Shown here piece after piece: positions 52,716-61,118 of a stretch of 64,000 nt of DNA. The first letter of the stretch is position 1. Every line of letters starts with the position of its first letter. Location: NCBI GenBank assembly GCA_965116335.1, contig OZ220677.1, positions 2,046,001-2,110,000 on the forward strand, given 5' to 3'. Origin of the DNA: G963663315 sp965116335. Lineage in GTDB: Bacteria; Pseudomonadota; Gammaproteobacteria; Arenicellales; Poriferihabitantaceae. Under the pieces are notes generated by a model. The model had not been told where the DNA came from and did no database searches. It saw nothing but the letters and a program-made list of their open reading frames with translations. The position numbers were made by a program, and so were the translations under genes.

Positions 52716-53873
52716 ATGATTCGCCAGACCGGTCAATATCGCATTGCTCGCGCCTCCGGGGAGGAGGTTCGCGCTTTTGTCCCCTATCCGTTGCCTCCAG
52801 CCGGTCCGCCGTTGATGCTGGATGGTCCGACCATGGAACTGCTCACGAGCGCACAGACTGAACTGGCTCGTCTTGCGGTGGCAGGTTCAATCGTGCCGAG
52901 CCTGGACTGGTTTCTTTTCGGTTTCGTTCGCAGGGAAGCGGTGATCACATCACAGATTGAGGGAACCCGGTCCACATTGCGAGACGTTCTCGTCTTCGAG
53001 GCCACGAATAAAAGCGATCGTCCAGACGATGTTGAGGATGTCTGCAATTATGTAAGCGCTATCCGGTACGCCCGGGAGCAACTCGCTCATCCGGAAGGTC
53101 TGCCGCTAAGTATCCGACTGTTGTGTAACGCGCATCGTATCCTGATGGACAGTGTTCGCGGCACGAACAAATTGCCCGGTGAAATCCGCCGGTCACAGAA
53201 CTGGATTGGCGGCAGTCGGCCCGGTAACGCTCGTTTCGTCCCGCCACCTCCGGGAGAGGTAGCCGATGCTCTCGGAGCGCTGGAGCGGTGGTTGCATACT
53301 GATAACGGTCTCCCGCCGCTGGTTCGGGTTGGTCTCGCGCATGTACAATTCGAGACAATCCATCCGTTCCTGGATGGTAATGGCCGCATCGGTCGGTTGC
53401 TGATCACGCTGTTGATCGAACATTGGGGTCTGCTCGTGCAGCCGTTGCTGTACCTGAGTCTGGCGTTCAAGCATGAGCAGCAGGAGTATTATATGCGGTT
53501 GGCGGCTGTGCGTAGAGACGGTGATTGGGAGGGCTGGACCCGATTTTTCCTGGAGTGCGTTTGTGAGGCCGCCGCCGATGGTGTTCGTGTAGCACAGGCG
53601 CTCCATGCCGTTGTCGGGCGCGACCGCAGCCGCATTACTGCTCATGACCGATCCACTCTTGCTGCCGTCCAGTTGCTTGACCAGCTGCCGTCTAACCCGG
53701 TGATTACCGTTTCCAGGGCATCGGAACTGCTCGGTATGACAGCCCCACCGACGCGCAAGGCGATTAAGCTGTTGGAAAGTATCGGCATACTTGGCGAGAT
53801 CACCGGCGGACGGCGCAATCGTGCGTATGCTTATCAGGAATACCTGAAAATCCTGGCAGGAGACGAGGAATGA
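52716..53873 (+). CDS. Fic-domain protein with N-terminal inhibitory motif and C-terminal winged helix
   Basis: A 385-residue protein. The catalytic loop HPFLDGNGRIGR is complete (residues 216-227), so AMP or other nucleotide transfer onto a target is expected. TSQIEG (78-83) matches the [ST]xxxE[GN] inhibitory helix of class II Fic proteins. The C-terminal part (NPVITVSRASELLGMTAPPTRKAIKLLESIGIL) is a winged helix-turn-helix, consistent with the operator just upstream. Target protein unknown. No antitoxin gene is adjacent, in line with a self-inhibited Fic. Confidence 0.9.
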   Translation: MIRQTGQYRIARASGEEVRAFVPYPLPPAGPPLMLDGPTMELLTSAQTELARLAVAGSIVPSLDWFLFGFVRREAVITSQIEGTRSTLRDVLVFEATNKSDRPDDVEDVCNYVSAIRYAREQLAHPEGLPLSIRLLCNAHRILMDSVRGTNKLPGEIRRSQNWIGGSRPGNARFVPPPPGEVADALGALERWLHTDNGLPPLVRVGLAHVQFETIHPFLDGNGRIGRLLITLLIEHWGLLVQPLLYLSLAFKHEQQEYYMRLAAVRRDGDWEGWTRFFLECVCEAAADGVRVAQALHAVVGRDRSRITAHDRSTLAAVQLLDQLPSNPVITVSRASELLGMTAPPTRKAIKLLESIGILGEITGGRRNRAYAYQEYLKILAGDEE

Positions 53874-54006
53874 CCGAGATAGGCTCTGCTTGCGAAGTTT
53901 CCCAGAATAGCAATTAGCACACTAACGCCGATAGTGATGTCAACGCAATTCTAAAATGTCCCCTTTTCTGCACAGTTAAGATGTCCCCTTTTACTCAAAG
54001 GAATGT

Positions 54007-54055
54007 CCGGTAGGTTGGACGAAATGAGCGTAGCGAATGGAGTCCAACCTACCGG
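54007..54055. repeat. Palindrome inside the IS, downstream of the transposase
   Basis: Arms 54007-54020 and 54042-54055 (CCGGTAGGTTGGAC and its complement) form a 14-bp stem. The GTAGGTTGGACGAAATGAGC-type sequence is a common dispersed repeat in many bacteria. It may terminate transposase transcription. Confidence 0.6.
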
Positions 54056-54079
54056 GCGAGTTCTGTTCTTCGCCTGGAT

Positions 54080-55378
54080 TCATCTGGAATGCGCTCCGGC
54101 GGTTACCGGATACCGACGCCAGGGGTGATCCGGTGCAGGTTTATGGCGGGGTCGGCTAGCTTGTCTGGCTTTGGCCTGGTTGACGACTGACTGGACGCTT
54201 TTCTCATCGGCCAGTGGGATGGGAGGTTCTCCTTGTTTGAGGATTCGGTACGGTAGGGCGCGTCCTTTGTACAGTAGGGTAATGGTTCCATCGAAAGCCG
54301 CACACACGGTGATAGTGGCCTTTCGCAAGGCATAGCCGGGGGCTTGGGTCTGTATCTGATACTCGCGGTTTTGGAACTGGCAGGTCAGGTTCTTTGACAA
54401 GGTGCGGGTATGTTGTGGGCACAGGATCAGGGCGAGTTCGGATGGGGTGTGCAGGACGGGTCGGTGGGTATCGTGGGTGCTGTGGGGGGCGATGGCAAAG
54501 CGCTGGTTGTACGTTTCGATAAAGGCGGGCAGGAAGGCATTAGCGGTTTCCTGGTTCGAGATATTGCGAAGTCGCAGTTCTTTCACCAGTCGGTCCTGTA
54601 GCGTCTGGTTGGCTCGCTCCACGCGTCCTTTCGCTTGCGGGGTATGGGCGTGTATGGCCTGGATGTCCAGGGTTCTTAAGGCACGGGAGAATTGAGTCCG
54701 TTCTCCTTCGCGCTGGGGATGATTGACCCGGAAGATACTGTGTTTGTCACTGTACAGCGCGACCGGACGCCCATGTTGTTGCAGATACTGTGCCAGGGTC
54801 TCCAGGTAGGCTTGAGTGGTTTCAGCCTGTACAAAACGCAAGGCCAACAGACGGCTGGTGGCGTCATCAATGAATACGATCAGCGTGCACGCCTCTGCCC
54901 TGCCTTCAAACCAGTCATGCGGAGAACCATCAATCTGCACCAACTCCCCGAAACAGGGGCGACGCGCCCGACGTGGATGAATGCGAGCCTTGCGACGTGA
55001 CTTGGGTTGCCACAACCCATCCGCGATCATCCATCGGCGCAGAGTCTCACGGGAAATGGATTCCCCATGAAGCTCCAACAACTTCTCACTCGCCAAAGTC
55101 GGACCAAAGTCCCGGTAACGTTCCCGAACCAAAGACAACACCGCCTGGCGCACAGACAAAGACCGGGCATTGCCCGGAGTCTTTCCCCGATGACCCGACA
55201 CCAACCCCTCTGCCCCAAACTCCCGATAGCGGCGCACCAGACGCTTGACCTGCCGAACACTCAAACCCAAACGCCGGGCTGCCTGATGCTGACGAAGTCG
55301 TTTGCTAATGACATCTTGAATGACCGAAACTCGATCCAACTCCCCAATACTCAATGTGATGACCCCTTTGTCCATCAA
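54080..55378 (-). CDS. ISNCY-family (IS1202-like) transposase
   Basis: A 432-residue rve-fold transposase. An N-terminal helix-turn-helix (HQAARRLGLSVRQVKRLVRRYREFG) is followed by the DDE core: VQIDGSPHDWFEGR, LYSDKHSIFR and GRVERANQTLQ. The C-terminal part is a beta-rich domain. IS1202/ISNCY transposases share this architecture. Full length; the element is bounded by good inverted repeats. Confidence 0.9.
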   Translation of the reverse strand: MMDKGVITLSIGELDRVSVIQDVISKRLRQHQAARRLGLSVRQVKRLVRRYREFGAEGLVSGHRGKTPGNARSLSVRQAVLSLVRERYRDFGPTLASEKLLELHGESISRETLRRWMIADGLWQPKSRRKARIHPRRARRPCFGELVQIDGSPHDWFEGRAEACTLIVFIDDATSRLLALRFVQAETTQAYLETLAQYLQQHGRPVALYSDKHSIFRVNHPQREGERTQFSRALRTLDIQAIHAHTPQAKGRVERANQTLQDRLVKELRLRNISNQETANAFLPAFIETYNQRFAIAPHSTHDTHRPVLHTPSELALILCPQHTRTLSKNLTCQFQNREYQIQTQAPGYALRKATITVCAAFDGTITLLYKGRALPYRILKQGEPPIPLADEKSVQSVVNQAKARQASRPRHKPAPDHPWRRYPVTAGAHSR

Positions 55379-55548
55379 TCCCCCCTAATAAAAAAGGGGA
55401 CATTTTAGAATTGCTAAAAGGGGACATTACAGAATTGCGCTGACACTAACGCCGATAGTGATTGATCTTAAGGGCTATAATCCGTATATTCCGCTTCTCA
55501 TTGTGGGTATGATGTTAAAAGCCGTGAAGCGGTACTTGATAAAGAATT

Positions 55549-55625
55549 CGGGGTATAGCGCAGTCTGGTAGCGCGCCTGCTTTGGGAGCAGGATGTCGGG
55601 AGTTCAAATCTCTCTACCCCGACCA
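55549..55625 (+). tRNA. tRNA-Pro (TGG)
   Basis: 77 nt with encoded CCA. Acceptor CGGGGTA pairs with TACCCCG; the anticodon arm reads CCTGC-TTTGGGA-GCAGG with anticodon TGG; the TpsiC arm has GTTCAAATC. A TATAAT box at 55476-55481 is the nearest promoter-like sequence, inside the post-duplication flank. Confidence 0.95.
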
Positions 55626-55645
55626 GTTTGCAAGCTTTATCCGTT

Positions 55646-55722
55646 GCGCCCGTAGCTCAACCGGATAGAGCAACGGCCTTCTAAGCCGTAGGTTACAGGT
55701 TCGAGTCCTGTCGGGCGCGCCA
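55646..55722 (+). tRNA. tRNA-Arg (TCT)
   Basis: 77 nt with encoded CCA. Acceptor GCGCCCG pairs with CGGGCGC; anticodon loop CTTCTAA gives TCT; TpsiC arm GGTTCGAGTCC. Twenty bp after tRNA-Pro, likely one transcript. The defence operon begins on the other strand just beyond. Confidence 0.95.
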
Positions 55723-55737
55723 TTCGTGGCAAGAGGC

Positions 55738-55760
55738 GGTGCCAGTATCCCACTGGCACC
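55738..55760. terminator. Hairpin after the tRNA pair
   Basis: GGTGCCAGT and ACTGGCACC form a perfect 9-bp stem with a 5-base loop. No T run follows, so rho-independent termination is uncertain; it may instead mark an old insertion end. Confidence 0.4.
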
Positions 55761-55812
55761 AAACGTAGTTGTGTGCTTGGTGAGCCTTTAAGCCGCTATT
55801 TTGTTACTTGTG

Positions 55813-56529
55813 TCATATCAAGGTTAACTCCAGCTTTAGTTTTCGCTTTGCCCAATCAGGCAGATGGCTTTCAAGCAGATTATAGAATCCGCTGGAATGA
55901 TCATAGTGTTCCAGATGACAAAGTTCGTGCAATATCACATACTCAATACACTCTTTTGGGGCTTTGATAAGGTCGGCATTCAAGGTCAATGCACCGGACC
56001 GGGATAAACTTCCCCAACGTGATACCATCGTTCTGGTCCGGATTTCCGGTTTATCGTGCCCATACTTTTCAAACTGCTCCCAGCACTGTTCAAATATTGC
56101 CTGATAGTGCATTCGGGCTTTTAGCCTGTACCACTTCATAAGCTGTTTTTTCATTCCGACAGGGTCGGGTGAGTCACTGAAGACATGCAACCTGCCATGC
56201 TTCAAAATGACCTTGGTTTCATTGCTTTTTGTATGATTGAGACGATAACGCTTTCCGAGATACAGATGGGTCTCGCCAATGACGTAAAATCGTTTAGAGC
56301 CACGCAGGCCAAACCGCTGAAAATACTGCACCTGTTTTCTGATCCATCGAACCCGTTTCAATATGCGGTTGTGAATCGCCTCCATATCTGTATCAAGTGG
56401 CACTTTTACGAGAATTGATTGGTCCGGGTGAACCGTAATCTGAAGACTTCTCCTGGGAGTAAATATAATCTTGTAGTCAAACCGGTCTTTGCCATACTCC
56501 ACATACTGCGTGATGACTTCCACGATCAT
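55813..56529 (-). CDS. YgjP/WLM-type zinc metallopeptidase (DUF45)
   Basis: About 238 residues. The zincin motif HELCHLEHYDHSSGFY (in VILHELCHLEHYDH) supplies HExxH and the third histidine; RTRTMVSRWGSLSRSGALTLNADL is the usual block before it. Start taken at ATG 56529 with GGAG before it; the TTG at 56538 is an alternative. Such genes commonly follow hsdR in type I restriction loci; their role is unknown. It overlaps the hsdR stop, so it is part of the operon. Confidence 0.85.
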   Translation of the reverse strand: MIVEVITQYVEYGKDRFDYKIIFTPRRSLQITVHPDQSILVKVPLDTDMEAIHNRILKRVRWIRKQVQYFQRFGLRGSKRFYVIGETHLYLGKRYRLNHTKSNETKVILKHGRLHVFSDSPDPVGMKKQLMKWYRLKARMHYQAIFEQCWEQFEKYGHDKPEIRTRTMVSRWGSLSRSGALTLNADLIKAPKECIEYVILHELCHLEHYDHSSGFYNLLESHLPDWAKRKLKLELTLI

Positions 56530-59500
56530 TGTCTCCAATGCCGGACTATTTGCATGGTTTTCTCTATAATTCCATCCATATACTCAGTGCTCAGAGATAC
56601 TGCAAATTCTTCTTTCACATTGTCATACAGATAGTCTTCTATCCTGTTGATGACAGCATTTTGTGCATTGTCATCACGCCAGAAATCTACTTTCCAGCAG
56701 TCATCAACGATCTTTTGGACTGCCAGAGAAATTTGCGCTGCCGCTTCCCGGGTCTTTTCTTCATCCAGTTCATGCTTTGATATGTAGGGCTGCACGACTC
56801 CGAAATAGGCACTGGCTTCGTCATTACCTGAAATCACATCGGGTATGTCGTCATGCTTTTGGGCGGCCAGATCGTCACGTATTTCAGTTGCACGCCTGAG
56901 ATATTCCAGGTCCGATATTCGGAGGGCTCTAAAGTCTTCAATAGCGGCCTGGATGAGTCTGGAGAATTTTTCGTAAAACGCAGGGTCTTTTTCCATGCGC
57001 TCGGTGATAATTTTCCTGGTCGCGTGAGCAATCATGTCGGCTCTGGCTGCAATCGGCTTTTGAGAATATACTCCTTGTGCTTCCTTGACCTCGTCGAAGA
57101 TTTTCTCGTCAAAAATATTCACGGGGTCATTGAGTTGCGTTACTTCATGTGCCTGAATATGCGTATCCAGCAGTTTTTTGATCTTGGGGCCATAGTCATC
57201 ATATTGGATGGTTTCGGCGTATCTAAGCTTCACTGACTTACGCAGGTTTTGGAAACGTTTCAGATCATCTTTGTAGCTTTTGAGTTTGCGCTCATCAATG
57301 TTCATAATGAACGTCTCAGTTGATAGTGCGATACCAAGACACTTGGCATAGGCAGACAGGTTTTCGTAAAAATTTCCCCGAATTTCTTCATCCGCAAGCA
57401 GCGCTTCGTAAGCTTCTTCATCGTAGCGGTTTTTGATTTCCTTGAAAATATCCCAAAGGTTGGAATGGCACTGCGGCAAGCAGCCAACCTCATCCTGTAC
57501 AGACGACAGTGAACCTGCCAGATCTTCCTCGTCGTAGCCTTCCAGGGCATCATACATGGTAAGTGCACAGTCCAATTCGCCAAGTATGCTTACATAGTCG
57601 ATGATATAGCCGAAATCCTTGCCATCGTGCAGTCGGTTCACCCTTGCAATCGCTTGTAAAAGCGTATGTTCCCTGAGTGTTTTGCACAGGTATAGTACCG
57701 TGTTTCTAGGTGCGTCAAATCCTGTAAGTAATTTACTGACTACGATTAGAATCTCAGGTTCGTCACCATGCTTGAACCGGTTGATCAGTTGCTTGGTGTA
57801 TTCTTCTTCAGAACCAAAGCGTTCCATCATCCTGCCCCAAAACCTGCTCACTTCATCATTGGGATCTTCGCCCACTTCCTCGTGACCGTCTCGTGTGTCG
57901 GGGGCGGAGATAACAATGTCAGATGTGACAAAACCAATGTCATCCAGAAAGTCTTTATAGCGAATGGCTGCCGCTTTGCTTGGAGCCACAAGCTGCGCTT
58001 TAAAGCCTGTTCCCTGCCAATTTTCACGGTAATGTTCGCTGATATCGAACGCACGCATATATATGACCTGATCGGTCTTGTTGAGCATCTCTGCGCGCGC
58101 ATATTTCTTTTTTAGATCAGCTTTTTGTTCTTCGGAGAGGTTTTGAGTATGGCGTTCAAACCACAAGTCAATAGCTTTCCGGTTTTGTTCCATTTCAACA
58201 TGACGGCCTTCATAGAGAAGGGGCACAACAGCACCATCGGAGACGGCCTGACGAATGGAATAGTGTGGCTCAATTAACCCTCCGAATTTTTGGAAGTTGT
58301 TTTTATCCTTTTTGAGGATCGGTGTTCCCGTGAAGCCCAGATAACAGGCGTTAGGAAACATCTGTCGCATCTTCGCGGCCAGGGAGCCGAAGTGGGTGCG
58401 GTGGCTTTCATCAACCAGAATAAAAATGTCTGGTGATGGATCGCTAAAGTTTTTGACAGTAATGGCTTTATCGAATTTATGCACAAGTGTTGTGATGATG
58501 GAAGCGCTGTCTTCACGAACCAATTTGGCCAGATGGCGACCACTTTCAGCGCGTTTCGGGTTAAGGCCGCATGCTGCAAAGGTATTACCCAGTTGCTTAT
58601 CCAGGTCATCGCGGTCAGTTACCAGCAAAATACGCGGGTTTATAATAGTTGTGTCGAGCGCAAGGGCACGGGCCAGCATGACCATAGTCAGTGACTTACC
58701 CGACCCTTGCGTATGCCAGACAATACCGCCCTTGCGTCGCTCGTCGCCACCCATACACTTGATGCGGTCCATCGCAGACTTTACGACAAAATACTGTTGA
58801 TAGCGTGCAATCTTTTTGTGGCCAGCATCAACCAGCGTGAAGCCAAATGTCAACTCTAACAGGCGGTCAGGTTTACACAGTGCGAAGATAGCCTTGTCCT
58901 GTTCAGTCGGTAATCTGTCGCCTTGCGCTTCAAGCTGATCAAAAAAGTGCCAGGCAGCGGCAAACTCACCTGTAAACAAAGCGGCTTTCTGTCCTTCACC
59001 CAAGGGCGTATTTACCATCTGTGCAACATCAGTATCCTTGTGAGAAAGTTCGTTCCACACGCTCCAGAATTTTGAGTCAGTCCCGACAGTGCCATACCTG
59101 GCTTCATTCTTGTTTGTAGCCATTAAGAGTTGGACATAGATGAACAGCCTGGGGATATAGTCATCCCCCTGATTGCGAATGTTTTGCGAGACGCCTTGTT
59201 CTACCTCAGTGCCGGGTGATTTGCATTCGATTACGGCAAAGGGAATGCCGTTTACAAACAGCACGATGTCGGGTCGCGCTGTCTCTGTACTGCGATTGCG
59301 GTCTACACTATATTCCGCAACCACATGGAACTTGTTTCTGCGAGGGTTCCTCCAGTCGATATAGTTCAGGGTGAAGCTCTTATTATCGCCTTCGATTGTT
59401 TGTTCCATCGCTGTGCCCAGCGTGATCAGGTCATAGATGACTTCATTGGTTTTTTGCAAGCCATCATATTTGACGTTTTTCAGCTTTTGTATGGCAGTTT

Positions 59501-59723
59501 GGATATTCTCTTCGCTGAAAAGAAATTCCCGGTCCTTGTAATTGATATGGTTGATCTGTTTGAGTTGCCGGGACAGAATACCTTCAAGAATAACGTTGCT
59601 GATGCGGCCACCACGCTCTTTCAAAGCCGCATCAGGAGACAAATACTCAAAGCCAAGATTGATCAATACCTGCAATGCGGGGATTTGGGACGAGTATTTC
59701 TCGTTATGTTGAAATCCGTTCAT
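56526..59723 (-). CDS. hsdR: Type I restriction enzyme R subunit
   Basis: A 1065-residue motor-nuclease. N-terminal PD-(D/E)xK nuclease: RPDIVLFVNGIPFAVIECKSPG. The SF2 helicase core has Walker A HTQGSGKSLTMVMLARAL, DESH-box LVDESHRTHFG and GFTGTPIL, then ARVNRLHDGKDFGYIIDY. Subunit for ATP-driven translocation and cleavage of unmodified DNA. Encoded downstream of the nucleotidyltransferase, 14 bp apart, in the operon hsdM-hsdS-SLATT-NTase-hsdR-YgjP. Confidence 0.95.
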   Translation of the reverse strand: MNGFQHNEKYSSQIPALQVLINLGFEYLSPDAALKERGGRISNVILEGILSRQLKQINHINYKDREFLFSEENIQTAIQKLKNVKYDGLQKTNEVIYDLITLGTAMEQTIEGDNKSFTLNYIDWRNPRRNKFHVVAEYSVDRNRSTETARPDIVLFVNGIPFAVIECKSPGTEVEQGVSQNIRNQGDDYIPRLFIYVQLLMATNKNEARYGTVGTDSKFWSVWNELSHKDTDVAQMVNTPLGEGQKAALFTGEFAAAWHFFDQLEAQGDRLPTEQDKAIFALCKPDRLLELTFGFTLVDAGHKKIARYQQYFVVKSAMDRIKCMGGDERRKGGIVWHTQGSGKSLTMVMLARALALDTTIINPRILLVTDRDDLDKQLGNTFAACGLNPKRAESGRHLAKLVREDSASIITTLVHKFDKAITVKNFSDPSPDIFILVDESHRTHFGSLAAKMRQMFPNACYLGFTGTPILKKDKNNFQKFGGLIEPHYSIRQAVSDGAVVPLLYEGRHVEMEQNRKAIDLWFERHTQNLSEEQKADLKKKYARAEMLNKTDQVIYMRAFDISEHYRENWQGTGFKAQLVAPSKAAAIRYKDFLDDIGFVTSDIVISAPDTRDGHEEVGEDPNDEVSRFWGRMMERFGSEEEYTKQLINRFKHGDEPEILIVVSKLLTGFDAPRNTVLYLCKTLREHTLLQAIARVNRLHDGKDFGYIIDYVSILGELDCALTMYDALEGYDEEDLAGSLSSVQDEVGCLPQCHSNLWDIFKEIKNRYDEEAYEALLADEEIRGNFYENLSAYAKCLGIALSTETFIMNIDERKLKSYKDDLKRFQNLRKSVKLRYAETIQYDDYGPKIKKLLDTHIQAHEVTQLNDPVNIFDEKIFDEVKEAQGVYSQKPIAARADMIAHATRKIITERMEKDPAFYEKFSRLIQAAIEDFRALRISDLEYLRRATEIRDDLAAQKHDDIPDVISGNDEASAYFGVVQPYISKHELDEEKTREAAAQISLAVQKIVDDCWKVDFWRDDNAQNAVINRIEDYLYDNVKEEFAVSLSTEYMDGIIEKTMQIVRHWRQ

Positions 59724-59737
59724 CGGATACCCTTACT

Positions 59738-60619
59738 TTACACTTCTGGCAGAAGAGCTTTTATCGTTCTTTCTGCGCAATATGGGAAGCCTTCTCTTTC
59801 CTCAGATTTGGCCCGCTCTACAATATCCTTGGCGCGTTGCACAGCATCTTTTTTCCACTGAGCCGCCCAAAAATCAGTGTTCATGCTGGTTATATAAGAA
59901 TAAAAGTAATCGCGCAGTTGGGGGCTCCCAAGAACGGAAGCAAGAGAGGATGTATTCGAAGCGGTAACATCATGCCATAGCTGAAGGTCGGTCAGACCTC
60001 CGGCCTTGGTCGGACCACGCAGAAAAAAGAAGTCATTTGAAACAATATCCTGTTCCAGCATGAAGGGCTCAAATGGATAACCCGCCTGAACATTCCAATA
60101 TTTCATTACCCGAATAAGCGGTTTGATCTTGTTATCGTGTTTTTGGTTCGCGCTAACAAGCTTTTCGTTGAATCCTTTTGGGTCAGTGCTCAGCCATTCA
60201 TTGTAATCGCTCGCCTTTGCCGGAATTTTTAAATTTCCGAACAGTCCTCGAACAGCTGGAACAAGTTCAAAGCGAATGTGATTCAAGTTGAGTACGATGG
60301 TTGGATTAGATTGGGCAATTTCAGAAGTCCTGTAACACTTCTCCACAAATCTTCGAATGCGATTCAGAAATGTCTGTGGTTTACTCCCGTCGTTTTTAAA
60401 AACGAACATGTAATCAACGTCAGAATTGTCATCTATTGTGCGCGTTAATATGGTCCCTCGACTATAAGACCCAAACAGAATTTGCTCTGTTATCTCGCCA
60501 AAAAAATAGTTATTCGCTCGATATTGGAGTGTTGCTATTGATCGGTCAATGCTGTCTCGTTCGTGGGCGCGTACGTATGCGGCTTTGGCGATACTCTCCA
60601 AATGGCTATTTACTGTCAT
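59738..60619 (-). CDS. CD-NTase-like (SMODS) nucleotidyltransferase
   Basis: A 293-residue pol-beta-type nucleotidyltransferase. Active-site residues are intact: GSYSRGT (50-56), DVD at 67-69 (NSDVDYMFVF) and a third carboxylate E118 in FELVP. Such enzymes beside a SLATT gene make cyclic oligonucleotide signals in CBASS-type systems. Start chosen at ATG 60619, which has GGAGGT upstream; ATG 60631 is an alternative. It overlaps the SLATT gene end by 14 bp. Sits inside a type I restriction operon. Product and trigger unknown. Confidence 0.85.
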   Translation of the reverse strand: MTVNSHLESIAKAAYVRAHERDSIDRSIATLQYRANNYFFGEITEQILFGSYSRGTILTRTIDDNSDVDYMFVFKNDGSKPQTFLNRIRRFVEKCYRTSEIAQSNPTIVLNLNHIRFELVPAVRGLFGNLKIPAKASDYNEWLSTDPKGFNEKLVSANQKHDNKIKPLIRVMKYWNVQAGYPFEPFMLEQDIVSNDFFFLRGPTKAGGLTDLQLWHDVTASNTSSLASVLGSPQLRDYFYSYITSMNTDFWAAQWKKDAVQRAKDIVERAKSEEREGFPYCAERTIKALLPEV

Positions 60620-61118
60620 CACCACCTCCATCTATGCGATATTTTGTGTGTCCTTCATCAACCTCTTTTTTGGCTTGTTCATAGTCTTTTGGGGAAAATG
60701 CTGGTGCAGACCTGTTCAGGACATCCCGTCGCTGTGCCAGTTTCATCAGTTGATCCTTGGCTTTGCCCAGATCAGCGCACTCCAGCAATTCGATCTGGTG
60801 AAAAGTACGTGATTGGTTTCTGAGTGTCAGACACTGACTGCCAACGGCCTTATGATTGTCTGAACGTTCCGATGGTTTCAAGAAGGTTAGGGTCGTAATC
60901 AAGGCTGTGGAAAGTATCGCAAGCAAGCCAGCAATAGTTGGATAACCGCTACATGCAGAAAAACCTGCAACCGCAGTAATAACCGCAGATGGCAGACCAA
61001 TCCGCAAATGATAACGGGCCCAGCGTTCCGCAGCGTTGAAGTGGCTTTTTGCTGTGTACTCTGTATCTTCTTCGATACGCTGTGCTTCTTCAGACAATTT
61101 TTCAATAAGATTAGACAT
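60606..61118 (-). CDS. SLATT-domain two-transmembrane effector protein
   Basis: A 170-residue protein. An N-terminal helix, two adjacent hydrophobic helices (about residues 42-58 and 61-80), then a long soluble helical tail (LLECADLGKAKDQLMKLAQRRDVLNRS) and ending in a charged region. This is the SLATT layout, predicted to form membrane pores when a cyclic nucleotide signal is made by a partner nucleotidyltransferase, causing abortive infection. It begins within the end of hsdS (8-bp overlap) and overlaps the nucleotidyltransferase gene, so all are coupled. Confidence 0.85.
   Translation of the reverse strand: MSNLIEKLSEEAQRIEEDTEYTAKSHFNAAERWARYHLRIGLPSAVITAVAGFSACSGYPTIAGLLAILSTALITTLTFLKPSERSDNHKAVGSQCLTLRNQSRTFHQIELLECADLGKAKDQLMKLAQRRDVLNRSAPAFSPKDYEQAKKEVDEGHTKYRIDGGGDDSK

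Larger units (their letters stand above)
53939..55444. mobile_element. IS1202-like (ISNCY-group) insertion sequence with 18-bp target duplication
   Basis: Terminal inverted repeats of about 30 bp (53938-53967 and 55416-55445) with few mismatches. Flanked by the identical 18-mer ACTAACGCCGATAGTGAT at 53921-53938 and 55445-55462. Unusually long duplications are reported for IS1202-like elements. One transposase gene on the minus strand. It lies about 100 bp upstream of tRNA-Pro. Confidence 0.88.
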
